Shown: piece after piece, positions 18,101-25,067 of the stretch
How positions within the stretch are numbered: position 1 is the first letter of the stretch
How the letters are laid out: the number at the start of each line of letters is the position of its first letter
Assembly (NCBI GenBank): GCA_963841695.1
Contig: CAWJDQ010000003.1
Location: forward strand, 62,001 to 126,000
DNA: 64,000 nucleotides
Origin: RYN-230 sp963841695
Lineage (GTDB): Bacteria > Actinomycetota > Actinomycetes > Streptosporangiales > Streptosporangiaceae
Reading direction: 5' to 3'
Notes under the pieces: model-generated
The model's database searches: none
Told to the model about the DNA's origin: nothing
What the model saw: only the letters and a program-made list of their open reading frames with translations
Made by a program: the position numbers and the translations under genes

Positions 18101-18612
18101 CATGTCCCGGCAGTCAGGGTCGTCTGGGCGCTGATCCCGGCCAGCGCCGCGACCTGGATCTGCCAGTCGACCGGGGGCGGAAGTCCCAGAACCGGGCTCG
18201 GCTCGGCGCGGACGGCCGGGGGCGGCGAAAGCGTGATCGGGCTCGCCCACAGCGCGCTTCCTATCTGGTAACCGATCCCCGGCCACGCCTTGCGCAGCGC
18301 GGCACGGACCTGGCGTGCGTCGGTGGCCGCCTGCCCGGCGCCGCCCACCACGCCGCTGAGCCCGATCACCCGGCCCTGCGGGGCGGCGAGGATGCTCTGC
18401 GCCCCGGGCGGGATCACCGCGGCGGCGAACGTCCAGAGCACGGCGGCCAGCCCGGTGGCGAGCAGGACCATAACCGCGACGCAGCCCAGCAGCAGCCACG
18501 AGGATCTGGCCCGGCGGGCGAGGAAGGAGATGCCCAGACCAGGCACGGACCAGTTCCGGTCCGGTCCCGGGCTGCCGTCATCAGGCTCGGGCATGGGTGG
18601 CTGCTTACCCAT
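15161..18612 (-). CDS. FtsX-family ABC permease, frameshifted near 16030
   Basis: ATG 18612 gives MGKQPPMPEPDDGSPG. A first membrane helix (LLLGCVAVMVLLATGLAAVLW), a large outer domain and a helix cluster near residues 300-480 are followed by a second outer domain. The frame is lost after GVPGEAG near 16030 and resumes in the neighbouring frame as RQLTFTIGHDPSVAIM, continuing through C-terminal helices to the stop at 15161. One restored base gives about 1150 residues. Both halves are well preserved, so an assembly indel is plausible. It overlaps the upstream ATPase gene by eight bases and the downstream permease by four, showing tight translational coupling. Confidence 0.83.
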
Positions 18613-19387
18613 CTCTAGCCCGGGTTCCGGTGTCCCCGGCCAGGGCCTGCTGCCCGGTCACGATGTGGCCGTCCTGCAGCACAATGACACTGTCGGCCAG
18701 GTCGATGAGCGCCTCGTCGTGCGTGGCGACCAGGGCGGTGATCCCCTCCGAGCGCACCACGCTCAGCAGCAGCTTCATGATCTCCCGGCCGGTCTCCAGA
18801 TCAAGCTGGCTGGTGGGCTCGTCAGCGATCAGCAGGCCTGGCCGGCCAGCCAGCGCCCGGGCGATGGCCACCCGCTGCTGCTGGCCCCCGGACAGCTCAC
18901 CCGGCCGGTGCGCAGCATGGCTGGACAAGCCGGTCAGCGCCAGCATGGCCGCGACCCGCTCCCGGCGCTCGCCCGGCCGCACGCCCGCGATGCGCAGCGG
19001 AATCCCCACGTTCTCCGCTGCGGACAGCATCGGGATGAGCCCGAAGGACTGGAAGATGAAGGCGACCGTGTCCCGCCGCAGCGCCAGCCGCTCCCGCTCG
19101 GTCATCCGGCTCACCTCGCGGCCATCCACCTGCACCCGGCCCGCCGTCGGGCTGTCCAGGCCGCCGATGATGTTCAGCAGCGTGGTCTTGCCCGAGCCCG
19201 ACCGCCCCCGCAACGCCGTGAGCTGACCCCGGCCCACCGTGAACGACACCCCCCGCAGGGCGTGCACAGCCGTAGGGCCGCCGCCGAAAGTCCGCGAAAC
19301 ACCATCCGCCGCCACCATGACCTGCGGCGCCTGGCCAACATCACATGCGCCGCGCGCGGAGGCGAACTCGACGTCGTCTTGGCTCAC
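18605..19387 (-). CDS. ABC transporter ATPase (MacB/LolD-like)
   Basis: A 260-residue ATPase with Walker A GRSGSGKTT, Q-loop FIFQSFGLIPML, signature LSGGQQQRVAIA, Walker B LLIADEPTS and H-loop VATHD. It is the first gene of the operon ATPase-permease-permease-ATPase on the minus strand. The operon thus supplies two different ATPases for two different FtsX permeases, which may form one hetero-complex or two related transporters. The stop region overlaps the start of the following permease. Confidence 0.9.
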   Translation of the reverse strand: MSQDDVEFASARGACDVGQAPQVMVAADGVSRTFGGGPTAVHALRGVSFTVGRGQLTALRGRSGSGKTTLLNIIGGLDSPTAGRVQVDGREVSRMTERERLALRRDTVAFIFQSFGLIPMLSAAENVGIPLRIAGVRPGERRERVAAMLALTGLSSHAAHRPGELSGGQQQRVAIARALAGRPGLLIADEPTSQLDLETGREIMKLLLSVVRSEGITALVATHDEALIDLADSVIVLQDGHIVTGQQALAGDTGTRARDG

Positions 19388-19532
19388 ACCCGTTAACCCG
19401 TCACTGACCGGAAACGCTTACCTCGGCCGGGCACGATTTTGCCCGCCCGGTGATCACCCCAGCGCCGCCCGCAGCGCGCCGCGGCCACCCGTCGGCGCCA
19501 TCATCCGCTCGATCAGCCGGCGGTGTACAGGT

Positions 19533-20435
19533 TTAGCGAACCCGGGCCCGCAGGAACTTCCCGATCTGCCCGGTGGCCGCGGCTGCCTCGGGGGTGCCGG
19601 GCAGGATCTGGTACACGTGGGGCAGGCCCTGGCCGATCTCCAGGGTGACGTCCACGCCGGCGTTGGCGGCTGCTGCGGCCAGGCGTTCGGAATCGCTGAG
19701 CAGCAGGTCGGCCGTGCCGACCTGGATAAGCAGTGGTGGGAGCCCGGCCAGCGAGGCGAACAGCGGCGACGCCAGGGGCGTCTTAGGGTCAGCCCCGGCC
19801 AGGTAGCCGGCGGCGAACTGACGGAGCATGGCGGGGGTGGAGATCGGATCCTGATCGGCGCGCTCGGCCATCGAGGGCCCCGAGCTGGTCAGATCCACCG
19901 TCGGGGACATCAGTGCGGCGGCCGCGGGCACGGCCTCCCCGGCGTCCCGCGCGGCCACCAGCAGGGCGACGGCCAGTCCTCCGCCGGCCGAGTCACCCGC
20001 CACCGCTATTGACCGTGCGCTCAGGCCCTGGCGGGTGCGCAGCCAGCGCCATGCGGCCAGAACGTCGTCGATGGCAGCGGGGAAGGGATGCTCGGGGGCC
20101 AGGCGATACTCAGGGAACAGCACCCGCATCCCGCTGGCCCGTCCCAGCCGGGCGGCCAGCTCGCCGTCGCTGCGAAGCGACCCGAGCTCGTAACCTCCGC
20201 CGTGCAGGAACAGGAGCACCCGGCCGGTGTCGGTTCCCGGGGCGGCCAGCCAGTGGGCTGGCACCCCGCCCGCGGTCACCCCCCGCACCAGCACATCGTC
20301 AGGCACCGGGTGAACACGGCCGGCGGGGGCGAACGCGGCGCGGCGCTCTTCCAGCGTTGGCGGGGGCTGGCTGGCACTGGCCTTCTGCTGGTTCCGGAAG
20401 GCGTCGATCAAGTCCTGCATCGCCGGGCTCGGCAC
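19533..20435 (-). CDS. HSL-family alpha/beta hydrolase (esterase/lipase)
   Basis: A 300-residue protein. GTG 20435 is preceded by aaaggag at good spacing; longer starts add unconserved arginine-rich sequence. It has the oxyanion-hole motif HGGGYELGS, nucleophile elbow GDSAGGGLA, an acid in GTADLLLSDSERL and the catalytic His in GLPHVYQ. These are the hallmarks of hormone-sensitive-lipase-type carboxylesterases (family IV). The substrate is unknown, probably short acyl esters. It is separated by 112 bases from the upstream carbonic anhydrase gene on the same strand and could be read from the same transcript. Confidence 0.9.
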   Translation of the reverse strand: MPSPAMQDLIDAFRNQQKASASQPPPTLEERRAAFAPAGRVHPVPDDVLVRGVTAGGVPAHWLAAPGTDTGRVLLFLHGGGYELGSLRSDGELAARLGRASGMRVLFPEYRLAPEHPFPAAIDDVLAAWRWLRTRQGLSARSIAVAGDSAGGGLAVALLVAARDAGEAVPAAAALMSPTVDLTSSGPSMAERADQDPISTPAMLRQFAAGYLAGADPKTPLASPLFASLAGLPPLLIQVGTADLLLSDSERLAAAAANAGVDVTLEIGQGLPHVYQILPGTPEAAAATGQIGKFLRARVR

Positions 20436-20547
20436 GTCGGCATCTCCTTTGACACGGGCTGCCCGTCTGATACGGCGTGGATGGCGCTCTGGCGGCCGGG
20501 ATCTATCCGCGCGGGCAGCGAAGGCCTGGAGTCTCATGCAGCCCTGA

Positions 20548-21069
20548 CTAGCCAGCGACGGTCTCCCGGTCCGGGAACACCTCGCTGAGCCGCCCGGTGC
20601 TGACGTCATAGACGAAGCCCCTGACTGGGACGTCCGGCGAGATCCATGGATGTGACCTGGCCTTCTGGATCTGCTCCTTGGTGTTCGCCTCGGCGTCGGT
20701 GAAGCTGTAGAACTTGGCCGGCGCAATCGGCGCCCGCCCCGTCTCCTTGCGGAGCCGGTCCTCCATCTCGCTGTCGGTGAACCTGAGCATGCCGCAGTCG
20801 GTGTGATTGATGATCATTATCTCCCGGCTGCCCAGCAGCCTGGTCGAGAGGACGAGCGACCGGACCGAGTCGTCATCGATCACGGTGCCGAAGTTCCTGA
20901 TCATGTCGGCATCGCCATCGGCGAGACCCAGCATCTGCACGATGCCGGTCAGCCGGGGATCGGCACAGGTGACGATCGCGATCCGGGGCGCCGGCGGCTT
21001 CCCCCGGCCGGCGTCGTAGTCGCCGGCGATGGTTGCATTGGCAGTCAGCGCCTCGTCGATAAGACTCAT
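20548..21069 (-). CDS. Beta-class carbonic anhydrase
   Basis: A 173-residue protein starting at ATG 21069 after agaaagg. Zinc ligands are visible in CADPRL (Cys plus the Asp-Arg dyad) and HTDCGML (His and Cys). The ATIAGDYDAG N-terminus and SEVFPDRE C-terminus match the short actinobacterial beta-carbonic anhydrases similar to Rv1284 of Mycobacterium tuberculosis. It should interconvert CO2 and bicarbonate in the cytoplasm. Its ATG overlaps the stop of a 57-codon remnant frame upstream (21066-21239). Confidence 0.92.
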   Translation of the reverse strand: MSLIDEALTANATIAGDYDAGRGKPPAPRIAIVTCADPRLTGIVQMLGLADGDADMIRNFGTVIDDDSVRSLVLSTRLLGSREIMIINHTDCGMLRFTDSEMEDRLRKETGRAPIAPAKFYSFTDAEANTKEQIQKARSHPWISPDVPVRGFVYDVSTGRLSEVFPDRETVAG

Positions 21070-21239
21070 GACCCTTTCTCCATTCTCCTCGGGCGCGCCG
21101 GTTCTCCCGGTCGCGTCACGGCCAGCCAGGCGAGCTTCCCGTCGGGCACATTCAGGTCGAGCCCGTCCACGCCCACGGTGCCGTCTGGGTGCTGTTTCGC
21201 TACCGCCCGGAACTGATCGCGGCCGGCCCCTCTGGCCAT
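21066..21239 (-). pseudogene. Short remnant resembling the N-terminus of a sugar-type ABC ATPase
   Basis: A 57-codon frame starts at ATG 21239 and ends in a TGA overlapping the carbonic anhydrase ATG. Its middle, AVAKQHPDGTVGVDGLDLNV followed by PDGK, closely resembles the pre-Walker A segment of UgpC/MsmK-type ATPases (normally VTKRYPDGTVAVDGLDL). The Walker A that should follow is absent, replaced by an unrelated tail. It is most likely a relic that now serves as a leader or translational coupler for the anhydrase gene. A short real gene cannot be excluded. Confidence 0.45.
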
Positions 21240-21534
21240 CGGCAGGCCGGCACTGGTCTCAGGGTCACGCTCGGGGCCGGGGCGTCGCGTCCGTGTAAGT
21301 CCCTGGCCGGGACCCTGGCCTACGGCCAGCAGCGGGCCGGCCAGTACTTAGCGATCGATGCCGCTAGCTCAGCGCACGGCCAAACGGTCTTGGGAGCCAC
21401 CCGGCTGCCGTTTCTTCTCATCGGGTCCTCCGGGCTGGTGGGATGGGGTATCTGTGACGCAGGGCCCGGCGCCGTCGAGCCGCAGGGATGGCTGTCCGGT
21501 CCCTGGATGGGCGGCGCCCGCGGGATGGGTAACC
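21240..21534. other. Non-coding stretch between the ABC remnant and the TetR operon
   Basis: About 300 bases in which I see no conserved coding frame on either strand. It may hold the promoter of the carbonic anhydrase unit. The long plus-strand frame crossing here continues antisense through three real genes and is a GC-bias artefact. Confidence 0.4.
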
Positions 21535-21567
21535 GTGGCGGTGCCGGGGCTGGCCCGGCACCGCCAC
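21535..21567 (-). terminator. Perfect 14-bp hairpin downstream of the TetR operon
   Basis: Arms 21535-21548 (gtggcggtgccggg) and 21554-21567 pair perfectly around a 5-base loop. They lie 9 bases past the stop of the last operon gene (21576). There is no U tract, as is usual for GC-rich actinobacterial terminators. Confidence 0.7.
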
Positions 21568-21575
21568 GTTCCTGG

Positions 21576-21863
21576 TCAGGTGCCGTCTACGGCGGTGACC
21601 TCGTGCGCGGCCTGGGTGATCACGTCCGGCATCCCGGCGATGCCGAGCTGGCTGAGCCCGGGCAGGATCCGGGTCTGGACGAACGTGCCGAACAGCTCCT
21701 CGCTGTCCCACACGTCGGTCATGCACAGTCCGCCGTCGCCGAACGAGGCGACGTGAAAGCGCATGCCGGCGGGCACGTCGCGGTCCCAGCCGACAGTCTG
21801 GCGGAGCGCGTCGTACTGGTTGGGCGTGATGCCGTCCCACTTCTGCATGATGACGGTGGCCAT
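21576..21863 (-). CDS. Small dimeric alpha/beta-barrel (antibiotic monooxygenase-like) protein
   Basis: A 95-residue protein starting at ATG 21863 behind ggagg. The pattern VIMQKWDGITPNQYDALRQT, then FHVASFGDGGLCMTDVWDSE and ELFGTFVQTRILPGL, matches the ferredoxin-like fold of small ABM-type or dabb-type proteins seen as stand-alone actinobacterial genes. No catalytic residues can be named. It is the last gene of the TetR operon, 48 bases after the mycothiol-type enzyme, and so may act with it on the same inducing compound. Confidence 0.75.
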   Translation of the reverse strand: MATVIMQKWDGITPNQYDALRQTVGWDRDVPAGMRFHVASFGDGGLCMTDVWDSEELFGTFVQTRILPGLSQLGIAGMPDVITQAAHEVTAVDGT

Positions 21864-21911
21864 GATTTCCTCCTGGTGATGATGTGGCGGTGGTGTGCCG
21901 GTGAAACGGGA

Positions 21912-22640
21912 TTACAGGGGCAGGGGGTTGCTGAGCACGCCACTGCCCGGCCGGCGGCTGGCGAGCGTGCGGATGAAGTCGATGGCGCCGATCTCGACGT
22001 GCTCGCCGTCGCGGCCGTTGCGGAAGGTCCCGCCTGGCCCGTCAAGCACCAGGTCGAACGACTGGTCGTGGATCTGGGCCCATTCGGCGACGATGTCGGC
22101 GACCAGCCGGCCGTCGTGGTCCGGCTTGAGGTCCATCGGCCTGCCTGTCGCGGCGCAGATGTCGATGCGGTGGCACCACACGTCGCGGGTGAACCCCACG
22201 TCGAGCAGGTACTTCAGCGGCCGCCAGCCAATGGGCGGACCGAACGGCAGCGGGGCGAACCGCATCGGGGCCGGGGTCCCCCAGCGGCCCTTGACCGCCT
22301 TCGGTCCGACGGTCTTCAGCTGCCCGACGAGCTCCGCGTTGGACAGGTGCTCACGCTCGCGGACCTGCAGCTCGTTCAGGCCGTTGACCCAGTGGTGCGA
22401 GTCGATCTGCTTGTTCAGCGGCAGCCCCCGGCGCAGCTGGTGCGCGAACTCGCCCACCGAGGCCTGCGCGTCGGCCGACCCGAGCACGTGCAGCGCGATC
22501 TTGCGGACGTCCCACGCGGTGCAGTCGGTGGGCATCGCCCACTCCTCGGGCGTGAGCGCGGCGGTCAGTTCCGCGAAGCGGCGGAACTCGTCCTCGGCGA
22601 GGCGGCGGGCTTCTGCGCGGCCGATGCGGTCAGTGTTCAT
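21912..22640 (-). CDS. Maleylpyruvate isomerase family (mycothiol-dependent type, DinB-like fold)
   Basis: A 242-residue protein. The N-terminal four-helix DinB-like half includes LTPEEWAMPTDCTAWDVRKI and ALHVLGSADAQ, with a metal-site His in the ALHV region, GFTRDVWCHRIDI and an AEWAQIHDQ helix. The C-terminal half resembles the MDMPI C-domain. Members use mycothiol and a divalent metal in isomerisation or thiol-transfer reactions; the substrate here is unknown. Its ATG overlaps the stop of the TetR gene by four bases, so regulator and enzyme are translationally coupled. Confidence 0.87.
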   Translation of the reverse strand: MNTDRIGRAEARRLAEDEFRRFAELTAALTPEEWAMPTDCTAWDVRKIALHVLGSADAQASVGEFAHQLRRGLPLNKQIDSHHWVNGLNELQVREREHLSNAELVGQLKTVGPKAVKGRWGTPAPMRFAPLPFGPPIGWRPLKYLLDVGFTRDVWCHRIDICAATGRPMDLKPDHDGRLVADIVAEWAQIHDQSFDLVLDGPGGTFRNGRDGEHVEIGAIDFIRTLASRRPGSGVLSNPLPL

Positions 22641-23221
22641 CGGGTCCTCCCCCTTGCGATGGCATCGTCGGCCAGCAGGTCGACGAGACGGCTGAGATGG
22701 CGAAGCCAGCGGTCGCCACCGGGATCGTTGCTGATCTGGGCGTCGGTGACGCCCGCGGTGATGGCGACGATGCAGTCCATGTCGCCCTGCTCTGTCACCC
22801 CGGCCGCCCGCATCAGCGTGTACGCATCGCCGAGTACCTTCCCGGCCAGCGCGTACGACTGCGGCGAGGGCGCGAAGCCGGGGATGGGCCGGTGGAACAG
22901 CAGCTGGTAGAGCTCGGCGTTCTCACTCCCGAACGCCGCGAACGTGTGCAGCCACTGCTTGAGCGCCTCGCGGGGCTCCGGGGAGAACGTCACGGCGTCC
23001 AGGCGCTCGAGGAGCTGCCGGTTGCCGTCGGCGAACATCGCGTCGTACAGCGCGTGCTTGGAGTCGAAGTACACGTACAGCGAGGGCTGCCGCATACCGA
23101 CCGCCCGCGCCAGGCCGTGCAGCGACACTCCGGCGATCCCGTCCTCCTGCGCCAGCGTCCAGGCGCACGCGACGATCCCGGCGATCTTCTCTTCACGGCG
23201 CTTCGCGACCGAGTCCGCCAT
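22637..23221 (-). CDS. TetR/AcrR-family repressor of its own operon
   Basis: A 194-residue protein. ATG 23221 gives MADSVAKRREEKIAGIVACA. The HTH is clear in GIAGVSLHGLARAVGMRQPS with LYVYFDSKHALYDAMF after it. The ligand domain (residues ~80-190) contains a C-terminal region found in TetR_C_33-like WHG proteins (LYQLLFHRPIPGF). The gene lies second in a four-gene operon beginning at 23444. Three matching palindromes sit immediately upstream of that first gene, which strongly suggests autorepression of the operon with release by a small molecule. Confidence 0.9.
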   Translation of the reverse strand: MADSVAKRREEKIAGIVACAWTLAQEDGIAGVSLHGLARAVGMRQPSLYVYFDSKHALYDAMFADGNRQLLERLDAVTFSPEPREALKQWLHTFAAFGSENAELYQLLFHRPIPGFAPSPQSYALAGKVLGDAYTLMRAAGVTEQGDMDCIVAITAGVTDAQISNDPGGDRWLRHLSRLVDLLADDAIARGRTR

Positions 23222-23231
23222 GGCGAGCCGG

Positions 23232-23444
23232 TCAGGTCGCCGACGGCCGGTATGACCGCGGCAGGAGCGCCGCCGACCCGGGGGCCACCGCTGGCCGCCG
23301 TCCCCCGCAGGCCACCCGGAGGGCAAACCGCTGGAGCGTGCCGGGCCCGGCGGGCAGTGCCGCGATCAGCCGGTGACGTTCCGCCTCGGCGAGCGGCTCC
23401 TGGTGCCGGCCGTCTGCCAGTCCGCGGGCCACGATCGGGATCAT
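23232..23444 (-). CDS. Small uncharacterised leader protein of the TetR operon
   Basis: A 70-residue frame starts at ATG 23444 directly behind an excellent aggaggaccgag site. It ends 10 bases before the TetR start. The first half (PLAEAERHRLIAALPAGPG) resembles the N-terminal segment found in many short actinobacterial proteins; the second half is arginine/alanine-rich and unrecognised. Its position immediately after the operators and its strong ribosome site support real translation. Function is unknown. Confidence 0.55.
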   Translation of the reverse strand: MIPIVARGLADGRHQEPLAEAERHRLIAALPAGPGTLQRFALRVACGGRRPAVAPGSAALLPRSYRPSAT

Positions 23445-23464
23445 CTCGGTCCTCCTGCCTAGTT

Positions 23465-23526
23465 CCTATCGATGATAGGAGATTAACCTATCGCCGATAG
23501 GATTTCAAGACCCTATCGGTGATAGG
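23465..23526. promoter_or_regulatory. Three TetR operators, CCTATC-N3-GATAGG
   Basis: Three 15-bp palindromes with identical six-base half sites lie at 23465-23479, 23487-23501 and 23512-23526, with centres 22 and 25 bases apart. They sit 20-80 bases upstream of the first gene of the TetR operon, where its promoter must lie, and the TetR of that operon is the obvious ligand. Confidence 0.88.
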
Positions 23527-24181
23527 GAAACTTTTCGCCCAGGGGTAGGGCCCTGCCCAGGCGGCACTGCCCCAGCGCACGCAAACCGCAGGCCCGGACC
23601 TACGCGAAAGAGGCCCAGGCCTGCGGCGATACCGCGGCCGTGTGGGTTATGAGACAGTGCAGGCCACCAGCTGCGGGCTGCCGCCGCCGCCCTTCCGACA
23701 GCTTCGGCCCGGACGAGGTTTCCTGGATCGTCCGACGCCGGCTGCGGGGCCACCCGCAGACCCCGGCGTGCGAGGCGGCTTCTGCATGTCGCGCAGCACC
23801 CCCGCGTCGAGCGCGGCGGAGATGAACGCGCCGCAGCGTGTGCAGAGGTTCCCGTCACGGGAATTGAAGCGCCGAGGTCCCGCCCAGACCGAGTCCAGGC
23901 CGGGGACTCCGACGTCCGGGCCGCTGCCCGGCCAGAAGTGATGAAATATCACACTTTGCCGTAGCTGGCGGTAGCCGAGACCCCGTCTAGTGCGCAGGCG
24001 GCCGGGAGACGCTCAGATCAGCCAGATCCGCGCTGAGCATGAGTGGTCCTGCCCAGGCATCGGCCGCCAACAATATCGTGTACACCCGGGAGATCGCCGA
24101 CCGGGTCGCGGCCATCTACCGGCTGCAGATGATGCCCTACCGGCGCGGGGCGGTAGTGATCGAAGTCCGAACCTGCATGTT
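23527..24181. other. Gene-poor 650-bp stretch with one doubtful CxxC frame
   Basis: No clearly conserved gene. A minus-strand frame at 23647-23952 (GTG start, 101 codons) contains GNLCTRCGAFISAALDAGVL, which could be a zinc-ribbon fragment, but its flanks are proline/glycine-rich and it may be a relic. A plus-strand frame at 24039-24239 runs into the tRNA-Pro gene and is rejected. Confidence 0.35.
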
Positions 24182-24259
24182 TGGTCGGGATGGCGAGATT
24201 CGAACTCGCGGCCTCCTGCTCCCAAAGCAGGCGCGCTAACCAAGCTGCGCCACATCCCG
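24182..24259 (-). tRNA. tRNA-Pro (anticodon TGG), CCA encoded
   Basis: Read on the minus strand, the acceptor cgggatg pairs with catcccg, the anticodon stem-loop is cctgctttgggagcagg with TGG, and the T arm contains gttcgaatc. Discriminator A is followed by genome-encoded CCA. All four arms can be drawn. Confidence 0.95.
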
Positions 24260-24408
24260 CTAAGCCGACCGTAGCCTACATGTCCAGCCCGAGTGGAGGG
24301 ACGGGGTCGAGGGGCGGACCCATCCGATGGCCCGGCCGACCGGAGAAGCCGGTACGCTACCCGTGATGACGTGCAGGCCCGGCTGACCCCGCGGCAACGG
24401 CGCGGCCC

Positions 24409-24479
24409 GCGGGCGTAGCTCAATGGTAGAGCCCCAGCCTTCCAAGCTGGTCATGAGGGTTCGATTCCCTTCGCCCGCT
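24409..24479 (+). tRNA. tRNA-Gly (anticodon TCC)
   Basis: The acceptor gcgggcg pairs with cgcccgc, the D arm is gctcaatggtagagc, the anticodon loop cttccaa has TCC, and the T arm contains ggttcgattcc. No CCA is encoded. It is divergent from tRNA-Pro, 149 bases away. Confidence 0.95.
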
Positions 24480-24571
24480 CCCTGGTGGCGTGCTAGTGGA
24501 TCAACGCGGCGTGGGCTCAGCCGTCCTCCCCGGCCCCGCAAGGTTTGGGCGCCTGCGGGGAAGCGGAGAGT

Positions 24572-24874
24572 CTAGGAGGCGGGACTTCCGGAGCGGACGA
24601 TGGTCAGGAGCCAGTGGCGGACCGCGAAGCTCAGCGCCGCCAGCACCAGCCAGAACGCCGCCCACCCGATAGCCGCCGCGGTAAAGGAACCCCCCACGAG
24701 GGTAACGACGGCCAGGCCGATATAGACGATGCCAGTGGCCACGCACACGCCTGCGAAGCCACGGAGGTGGCGGTACACCGGTGGCGCGATCAGGCGGCTC
24801 ATCCCGGAGCGCGGGGGAGATGCCCACCACCCGCGCAGACCTCTCGGAGCGGTGTTGTCATTGGAGGCGTTCAT
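24572..24874 (-). CDS. Small two-helix membrane protein
   Basis: A 100-residue protein; ATG 24874 follows cgggaggtatcccg. After a short hydrophilic start, two membrane helices are visible (FAGVCVATGIVYIGLAVVTL and TAAAIGWAAFWLVLAALSFA). A basic residue pair ends the protein (RHWLLTIVRS). I do not recognise a family. The upstream region is AT-rich for this genome and contains the palindrome tgatatca near 24925, a candidate promoter or regulator site. Confidence 0.65.
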   Translation of the reverse strand: MNASNDNTAPRGLRGWWASPPRSGMSRLIAPPVYRHLRGFAGVCVATGIVYIGLAVVTLVGGSFTAAAIGWAAFWLVLAALSFAVRHWLLTIVRSGSPAS

Positions 24875-25067
24875 CGGGATACCTCCCGTTGGCTGTGGCG
24901 CCGGCCACCTGATCACACATAAAATGATATCACTTTGATAGATGAGCCGCCAGCGGCTGACCGGCGGCGCGGACGTGCCCGCGGCGTGCCCGATCGGCTG
25001 GTAAGGCCGGGACGCTCACGGTCACCCATCGGAGCAACGCGCAGGCGGTTACCCGCATGAGCACTGG

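Noticed and set aside
11422..19387. Bacteriocin or lantibiotic export cluster
   Set aside because: No precursor peptide, peptidase or modification enzyme is adjacent. The genes fit a general MacB/FtsX-type system.
21189..22910. 573-codon plus-strand frame
   Set aside because: It lies antisense to the ABM-like, maleylpyruvate isomerase and TetR genes, which all have clear motifs and ribosome sites.
24039..24239. 66-codon plus-strand frame
   Set aside because: It runs antisense through most of the tRNA-Pro gene and has no family-like features.
24182..24479. tRNA-Pro/tRNA-Gly pair as an integration site of a mobile island
   Set aside because: No integrase, no flanking direct repeat of a tRNA end, and no change in gene content was seen around them.
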